A DNA stretch of 64,000 bases from Melanocharis versteri (Eukaryota > Chordata > Aves > Passeriformes > Melanocharitidae), in the NCBI GenBank assembly GCA_013397845.1, contig VZTG01003201.1, positions 124,001 through 188,000 on the forward strand, read 5' to 3'. The notes below the pieces were generated by a model. It did not search any database. It was not told where the DNA came from and saw only the letters and a program-made list of their open reading frames with translations. Shown here in pieces: positions 50,501 through 59,500 of the stretch. Position 1 is the first letter of the stretch; each line of letters opens with the position of its first letter. A program made the translations under genes and the position numbers.

Positions 50501-53500
50501 AAGGTTTCACATAACTTTTGTCCTTGAAATCAATGATTTCTCCTCAGGGTTTGTTTTGTTCTTCCCATTTCAGAAAACATATTTCCCACATGAAGAAAGC
50601 TAAGAGACTAGACTTGTTCCTATTTTCTTTGGTATAAAATCAGAAGAGCGTTTTCTTGAAAGGAATTCTGTATTCCTATATTATACTGATATGGATAGGA
50701 GCAGAACAAGGATCTGACACTAAAACCTTCTTATGATTCCCACAGAGGAAATAGCTATGGAGCTACAGAGACTGTTAGAAGGATGTTTCCCCACCAGGAG
50801 CACAGCACACATGGTCAGGTTAAATCCCTTCTGCCAATTTAAAAACAATGCTTAACAGTTAAGCAATGTTAGACTCCAGAAATTAAACAGGACTGCAAAG
50901 ATAACTTAAAAATGCAAATGCTGAAAATAGAGGTAAGTCTGAAAGGGCATAGACAAAGAAATAAAGCAAAAATTTCTATTAATCTATTTGTGGGAGCTGC
51001 CATTCAGACAAAAGGGAAAAAGATCTCATCCCTGGGGATTAAGGAGCCATAACAATAGGCAACTTAAATCACCGCAGCCTCTCTCAGTTGGTATTAACTT
51101 GCAGAATGAAAACTTCCATGGTTATTAATGAGATGCCCACTGTGATAAAGGCCTTTGCAGAGTCTAGGATTGAAATTCAAAATTATCTTCATGAATTGGA
51201 GGCGTGAATTGGGAAAAAAGCAAGATGCTGTCCAACAAAGGAGAAGTGCAGGACTAGTGTAGTGAGTGTAATCACACCTGGTTGGACCAGCCTTCAAAAC
51301 ATCAACCCTCACACACAGCACGTGTGCAAAGTGCCGCACAACATCATAACATCACTCTACCATGAGAGCAACAGCCACCACCACTTTGGGATCAACACCA
51401 GGCTCACGTGCCTCTGCTCTAATCCTTCCACTGGGCCATGCCCACTCCGGGGCACAGTGCTTCGAGAGAGACACACAGATGAGCTGACATAATGGATATA
51501 GTCAGGCAAAACGACTGAATGAATCAAGTTGCTAAATCCAGGAAAAGCCGGCTGCAGGAAAAGATGAATACAGGCTTGAGGACACAAAAAGACCAATGTG
51601 AAAAATGAAAGGACTAATCTCTTCTTTAGATCCACTGCAGACCGGACAAAAATCAAAACTGTGGCACAGAATTCAGGATGACAATTTAAAAAGAAAAAGA
51701 AGACTTAAAAATATATCATAGATAGAGAGATTGATTGAGCCAGTAAAACTTCCATCTGTGGAGGCCTTAAAAATAGTTATTAGATTAGAGAGATAGTTGA
51801 TGGATCTTTGAATTTCACTCCAGCTGAATTTTCTCTAGTTTTATTCATCATCTTCAGGTTGCTTAGACGTAGAAGTGTTTAATTTCATGTCTCGTTCATT
51901 CATCAAACAAAAGTTATTTCTTAGTAACAATCCTGGACAAGGTAATTTACAAAAAACATTCTTCAATAACATGTTGTGCAAACATCAGAAACATTCTGAT
52001 AAAAAGGAAGACAGTAATATCTCCCAAACCTCTGTGGACAAGGGCTTCTTTTGCAATGGGCATTGATAATTACACTGCACGAGAATGCCAAGAGCAACTG
52101 GTGTCATACAGCAGTTATTTCAGGCTAGAAAAGCTAGAGATGCTGTTGACATTATTAAGGTCACCAGCAAATGAAAGTCAAGAGGATTTCCTTGGCTTGA
52201 CTTGAGCCATTGCACGTGCTGCTGTTCCTCAAGGCTGCTGTGTTTAAAGCATGGAAGTGCTTGCAATCCAGAGCGCATATTCGTGTTTTGCTAAGTTGCT
52301 CTAAGATTAAAACCAGATTTAGTCAATTAAGAAAATGCCTCTTCATGGGCAAAATGTAACAAGAAGTGTATACTGCTTTATATTTGAGGCTAAGATCACG
52401 CCTGCAAACCCCTTTAGTCAAGACCATAGTTAAATCCTTTTGGAGATGTCGGGTGGCATTTTGGTACCACAATGCCGTTCCTCCTTCCAGTTCTCCCCAG
52501 CCAACTTCCTTGCTTTGTCATCTCTCAGGATTTGTATCCCTTCTGCTGGGGAGCACCAGCTGTGACTGTGGCATGGGGATTACCTGATAGCCCATTCCAG
52601 TGCAGGTGCTGTTCCTCATGTCTTGAGGTGCAAAAGCCTTTGTCTGATATTAGAGAAGCTGCCTAATAGAAAGAGAGGTTCAACTATCAATGGACAAAGC
52701 TTATTTGTACTTGAACAGGGACCCAATCTAAAACAGTTTAGCTCTAGCTGCTGAGGCTGCTTGGAAAACAACCTGGAGAAAATAGGTTTCCAAGTAAGAA
52801 ATGAGCAAATAGAAAAAGAGAGGGAGAGACACTCCATGCCTGGAGTGGCTGACCAACCTCTTAATATGAGGACAGCAGGCCTGTGGTAAATTCTTGGCCC
52901 TACTGACTTGGTGTCTTTCTGCACCACGCTCTTGGTCGCTTGGGTGAAGAAGAGGCATTTATCCCTCATATCACAAGCCAGTAGCAGCTTAATTCTCTCA
53001 ACAGCTTTTACTTGATGGTTGATAAACTCTGGGAATACACAAATGATCTTGCCTCTGGTATATTTTAAAAATTATGGGGTTAGCATTGCAGCAATTGAGA
53101 TTGTAAGAGAGCTGCAATCATGGAGCAAGCCAAACAATTTTGTAAGAACGTTCTTAGCACATAAGCAGAATATATAAATCCCCTTGTTAACTTGGGTAAC
53201 TGTCATGCTCATGGCCAGGTTCACCACTAGTAGATTGCATTGCACTATCTCTAGAGGGAGGGGAAAAAAATAGAAAAATCTTTTCTCATTCTCTAAAATA
53301 ATCACATTAATTGCAGACCATGTAGAAAAATGGAGTAGTCTAGGTTAGCTTTTTTTTTGATCCTGCTGTAGAAGATCTGGAGTCTTGAACATTGAGAGCT
53401 GAAAATATTCAAGATGGATTTGCTGTTTTAACATCCTCCATTTAGGATAGAAACTTAAAACCCTTAAGAAAAAACCCAAACAAAAACCAAAAAAAAAAAA

Positions 53501-56500
53501 AAAGGAAGATTAATTTTCCAGAGGCCATGCAGTTTGACTGATTTCCATCTGGGATTTATAATCAGCTTACCTCTAAGGCAAATTGCACTTTGGACTGCAA
53601 CACTGAAAGGAATCAAAGAAATACTCTCATTAACCCAATTAGGGAATTTTAAAGATACTGGCCAAACCTCTGATATAATTCACAGAATTTTTAAATAAAT
53701 AAACCAAGCAAAAATAATAAAACACTTCTTTTCCATACTGCCAGATTCCTCCACAGCAGAAACCCTAGAGGAGCCTTCTGGGGTCTAAGTGCTGGCTACA
53801 ATTATCTAGCAGGTGGGTGCAGAGAAGGTGGAGCGAGATTCTTCTCAGATGTGCACAGTGAAAGGGCAAGAGTCCACAAACAAGGGTTGCAACATGGGAC
53901 ATCTTGGTAAGACATTATGAAAAAAGTGTTCCTAGTGAGGGTGGTCAAACACTGGGATGGGAACCCAGAGAGGCTGTGGGATTTCCATCCCTGGAGATAT
54001 TCCGAACTTAAATAGACACTGCCCTGAGAAATCTGGCATCGTTTGAATTTGCTTTCGAGTGGTTGGTTCAGGCGACCTCCAGAAGTCCTTCTCTACTTGA
54101 ATTATCATTCACACACACAAGTATGCGTAAGACCTATGAACTCCAAGAAGGCTTGTTGCCTGCTCAGATGTGTTTCTCTCAAATTCAATCACAATGGAAA
54201 CACTTTCAAAGAGAAATTATGAAACTTAGCTTTGAGCTTTCTCTGCAAGTAAAGAGTATGGGTATAAAGGCTACTGGCATGGAAATGGCACAAACATAGT
54301 AGTCTTAGGAAAAAGGAATTTAAATGTATAAGGTGGAATTTTTCTTATACTTATTTGGAGTCCTGGGACGAAGAATTTCTGCCAGGTGTGACCAGCTTAA
54401 ACTGTGGGCTTTCAGAAATGAAGTGTGATGCCACTGAAGGGGTCATGACTATGGTTATGCTTACCACCTACAAAATAAGGGTTCTTCGTTACACAAAAAA
54501 AAAGAACAAACTTGGTTAAACTGCCAAGGAAACATCCATATTTCTTCCTGTGTTGAAACTTTCTACACAAAGTTGTGTGGTGAAAAAACCCTAGAAACTA
54601 ACAGCAATGTGCTTGAAGAGAAGCTGTAGGTACATTTTGTATACTTTTGCTGTAGACAACAATTCTGACTGTCAAGAAAGAAGAAAGAAAGGGGCACCAA
54701 ATATCTTACAAGAAGAGGCACAACAAACAGAATAGTTAGGCTAGAAGCAAGCTTCACACAGCAAATGCTAATCACCTGAATGTGAAGATTCAGATGATTA
54801 ATTCATCTCCTAATGCTCAAGAAAAGAAAAGCTTTAAAAAATGGCTGAAAAACGCTTGATTCATTTGCCGATAGGCCTTGTCTCAATAGGAAAGAAACAT
54901 GCTCAAACAACTGCGAAGGTGACTGAAATCTTCTGCCTTAGTTGTCACAAGCAGCAGGAAGCTGTACTGTCCACCCCTGTAATACAAACATGTTTCAAAA
55001 GAAGGTTCTCCATCCAGCAAGGCAAAACTGGGAAGATGTTTCTACACAGAGTTGACACAAGATATTCCTGAAAATTTTGGGAAACCAATTTCATTGACAG
55101 TTAAAAGCCCAGGGAAAACTCATGTGAAGGTAAGAAAGACAGAGAAAAAAGAAAATTCAGAGCTAAGTTTTATATTTTGTCTTTGAAAGTGCTTCCATTA
55201 TGATTGAATTTGAGAAAAACATTTGGGCAGGCAGAAAGCCCTCTAGGAGTTAATTTTTTCTTTTTAATTAGTGTGGCCTGGAATGGAGCCTGATTCAAAG
55301 CACATAAGCACTGGTTCAGCCTCAGGTTTGACTCTGGGACTGCTGCTTTCTCATTTAAATGCTGCTGGTCATGCTTGATAGCCCTCCCATCCCCTGTGCA
55401 GAGGCTGCCTACCTGAGCTGCTTTCTCACTGACTGCCTGGGTTATCCTCCCAGCCTCCAGGTTATGGAACATTCTGGCAAAGCTGGGATGCATTGCCACA
55501 TGAAACCTTCACAACATATCAAAGGTGCTGGCAACAGACACTTCCCGAGGAGTCCTCATTGTTGGAAAAAACACACAGCTGGAAGGAACATCGGTTGATT
55601 TTTTTCTGTTCTGTTGAACTTGAGAAGCAGTTTTGTATGAGTTTGTGTTAACATGGTATTCCCCTCATAGTTTGGAATGTTTATGTGTTACATAGAGGAA
55701 AGATCTATAATATTTTCTTCCTGTTAGACTTAGGGAAACAGACAAGCTGAGGAAGTCTATTCACAAAATCAGGACACTTCCTCATGGAAAGGGGCAATTT
55801 TGTTACTGATATTACTTTCTCGTCTTTTTGAAATCTAGCAAAGCTGTATCTATTTTTTTGTGAACCTTTGTTTTTTTTAAAAACCTATTTCTTAGCTCTG
55901 ACTTCACCACTATGGATGAGCAGGGTCCCTTCAGTGCACACAATCTAATGCATGCTAATTGCAGTTATCCTTCCAGCCTCAACAGCTGAACAAGCTCCCA
56001 CTCTGCCCCAAAATTCTCCATAGGTATGGCAGTGACAGTCAGTAACAAATGTGACTAATTCAATTCTATTACCAGGTAGTTCTTATTTGCCATTCTGTTG
56101 TGATGTGGTACAAGACAGATAGTAAATGCAGGCAGTACTGTTCCATTATTGTAGGATATTTTACCCATTGCACTCTGGGAAATTTCCACAGAATTAGGCA
56201 GATATTCCTGATTTAAATGTCATCAGGAAACATAAATTTTTAATGGTGTACCTACCTATTTTTTTCATAGAATATTTTCAATGTGGCAGGATAATATTAG
56301 GCCGCTCAAAGGTCCATCCATAATTTTACGATTTTGACAGCCCTATTTAAAACTCTAAAGCATTATTTTTCTTAATCACTTAAAATTATTAAGTATGCTT
56401 AATCAGTAAAATTAAAATATCTCAAAAATGTAAAAAAAAAATGCTTTCTAGGCCTATTTATATAGGAGAGGCAGACAAGTGCAAACCATGTGCCTGTGTG

Positions 56501-59500
56501 GAGCACAGGGACAGTAGTGTGAGGTTTGCTAGTGTAGAACAGCCCGAATCAGTTGGCTCAGAGCTGCTCCCAGTTGGGCTGTCATACTGCCAGATCACTT
56601 CTGTGTTGCATTTAAGCTGCTGGATGAGGCCAACCCGGCCAACAGCACTGCAGCAGCAGTTTCCCAAGGAGATCATTCCCAGCGCAGCATCTCAGGAATA
56701 GCAACAGTCATTACAGCATATTGCAGACGCTGTGTTCAGGAGTCCCTGACACCCTATTTGTGTAAACTTAATCCTCCTCCTCTCCCCCCACTGAAAGATT
56801 GCAAAGTTACCTCTGATTATTTGATATATCTATTTTCTAAAATGTGTGATTGCATTTGCAGAGATTACTCCAGAAATTTGACAGCACCCATTATTATTTT
56901 CCTATTATGTATTCAATGATGGGATGCTCTGTGATATTTGCTTGAAAATCAGAATGAGCAATAGCATAAGCAAATGCTTTTCAGGAGATAAAGCGGCTCC
57001 CACACTTGGATGAAAGGTAGGGACATGAGACCGTGACTTCAACAGTCTCTGAGAACACCTGGAGCCAAATCCATGTAACTGGATAGTGCTACAAAACCTC
57101 TCAACGTGTTGGTCTCCTCAGCTCTTCGCTGGAGATGGTAAACCCCAATCTTTGTAAAGAGCATTAGCTCCATGGGTAAGCAGCCCATGTTCTTAGAGTT
57201 GTGCTTACTTGAGCTAGGCTGTGCTATCCTTTTTAATATCTGAGCTACATGGGCTAAAACACACAGGTACAGGGAATGCTACAATGAGGGGGAAGGACAG
57301 TCAAAGACATATGTTTAAAATAATTTGTGATGGTTTTGATAGGCATACAGTTCCTCCTGAGAGCTGTAACACTTCATTGTCACTGCTGTGATAATGTTGC
57401 ATGGCACAGGGACCAAGGCTCATGGGGCCAGAGGCAGGGGGTGTCAACTTTTGGACCAGTGGTTAGGGTCCCCAATTGGCAGGGGAGACATTGGGGTTCC
57501 CAACAACCTTGGATGTAAACAACAAAACCTTCATGTCCTGCTGCACATGTGTGGACTCAACTCTACACAGCAGAAAACACAAAATACTACTTGATGAACT
57601 CCCAGCTCAGCTGGGAGGTAGGAAATGATGGTGGGAACACAGTCCCACTGAGAAAACTCACAGTTGCTGTTCCTTTCTCTTTTTGAGCACTCCAACCTTT
57701 ACTTTCCTGCATAAAAGCAAGGCATCTCCTTTCTCAGCAGAGCTCTTAAAACAGAGATGATCCCTACCCAATCTTTCTGAGGACAAGCACATGCTCCTAC
57801 CATTGTGGAAGCTTCTGGGCTGTTGAGTGGTGAGAGGAGATGCTTCCTCCAGCCCTCAAAGTCTCCCAAACCTTGCGGAAAATCGGGCCAAACCTATCCT
57901 GAGATCCCAGCTTTTCTCCAGGCAGGTTTCTGGTTTGTACCTTGTCAGGTTTGCAAAGTTAAGAAGGTCCGAAAGTGGAGGAAGGCCACACGTATTCAGA
58001 TGACTTCTGCTCTTTCTGGGCTACTGTATTTGGCAAGTGCAGTTGATGCTCACTTAGAGCTCTTTTACACATAGATTAAGCACATATGGAGGAGATTGTA
58101 AAGGGATGTAATGAACTCTCCTTTGGCCGGGGGGTTGGGGCTGTAATTAATACCAATTTACACATCTGTTCTGAATTAGGTGCTGAAACAGCTAGCAGAA
58201 TTCCTTGCCGTTTAAGACAGTAACCTACCTGGCTACCTCATAGAAAGGCATCAAGGAAGAAAGATGGTCTGGGTTTTCAGGGACCATTTGCCATAAAACA
58301 GCAGCAAGACCTAAATGTCAGTGGGAATGAGGCAGTACCTTTGCCATGGGAAGGACCAGCTCATCTTGCATGCTGAGTGGTGCACCCAGCCCTGCCCCAA
58401 AAACTGCAATTCTGTACGCCAAGAGTCAGTCTAGTTAGCTCACGTGGCCCCAAATCAGACTTCATTAGCAAAGCTTTGGTGAGCAGTTGGCCCTTCTGTT
58501 CTAATGACTACCAGAAGAAAATCTGCATTCCTCTAAGTGGAGGAAATGCTCCATTTTTGAGCTAAAATAAATCAGCCAAATCCTACCCCCCTCTTCGGCC
58601 TTCCCCCCCAAAAAACAACAAAAACCTGAACTGGAAAAACACTCTCTAATCTGAAACTGTGCAGGGTTTAGTTGTTAAGCAGAGGAATAGACAGAAGCTC
58701 AAATTTTTCTGAAAGAGAAGCACACACAGCTCAGCCTGTAACAGGACTTTCTGGCACGGAAATGCTCTAAGGCGCATTATTTTACTTTTGTCACGTTGCC
58801 ATCACAGTCTAATAGAGACACTACCTGGGGTGGGTACCGGCTGTCCTTTTGCAGTTTGGGAGGAAAAGAAGACACCAGCGCGCTCTCATGCAGTTTGAGC
58901 AGCATGTGAGATACCCTACGCAGCTGTCATTGGGTAAAATCATTAAAAAGTCATTAACACAGGTACGGGGTGTCACTCCCTAGTCTCCCTTTATCAGTTT
59001 AGATCATGTTTTCCTATGACTGCTTTGATAAGATAGGTTACACCTGCATTTTCCAAGCAGAAATAGCTTGTGTGCCCTGTCTGCACCCTGGCACACAGGC
59101 TCTGTGGTCAACCTGTGTAGCGACCATTCACCAACCCTGCCTTCCCTGTCAGCCACAGGCTACAGGGTGTTTGAAAATCCAAACCCTCTCTGTAAGCTAC
59201 ATTTTGAACACTGAGCTCTGTTTCTCAAATTCATTCAGCCTGTTCCAAACTGAAACTTACGTAGTTTTAACTGCTTAACTACATGTAAAGAGGAAGGCGA
59301 TGCTGCTTGGCTTGCTGAAGTGGGCAAGGACATAGCCTCAGCACGGGCAGAGCTGGTGGAGGACAGCCAGCTGAGTCAACAGGTATCAGCAGTACTTTCC
59401 ACATGAGAGTTTTACAGAGTGCTGAAATTGCTGGCGGGGAGCCCTGTCTTCCCCACACTGTAGTCATCAGAGCAGGTGCTTTCTCCTTCCTTTCCTACAG

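Noticed and set aside
53072..53305. Minus-strand frame reading LLVVNLAMS..., resembling TM2 of a GPCR, with an ag just upstream
   Set aside because: The likeness is limited to about 9 residues, the expected TM2 aspartate and neighbouring loops are absent, and all NPSR1 exons are already accounted for. Chance is more likely than a second receptor or an extra exon.
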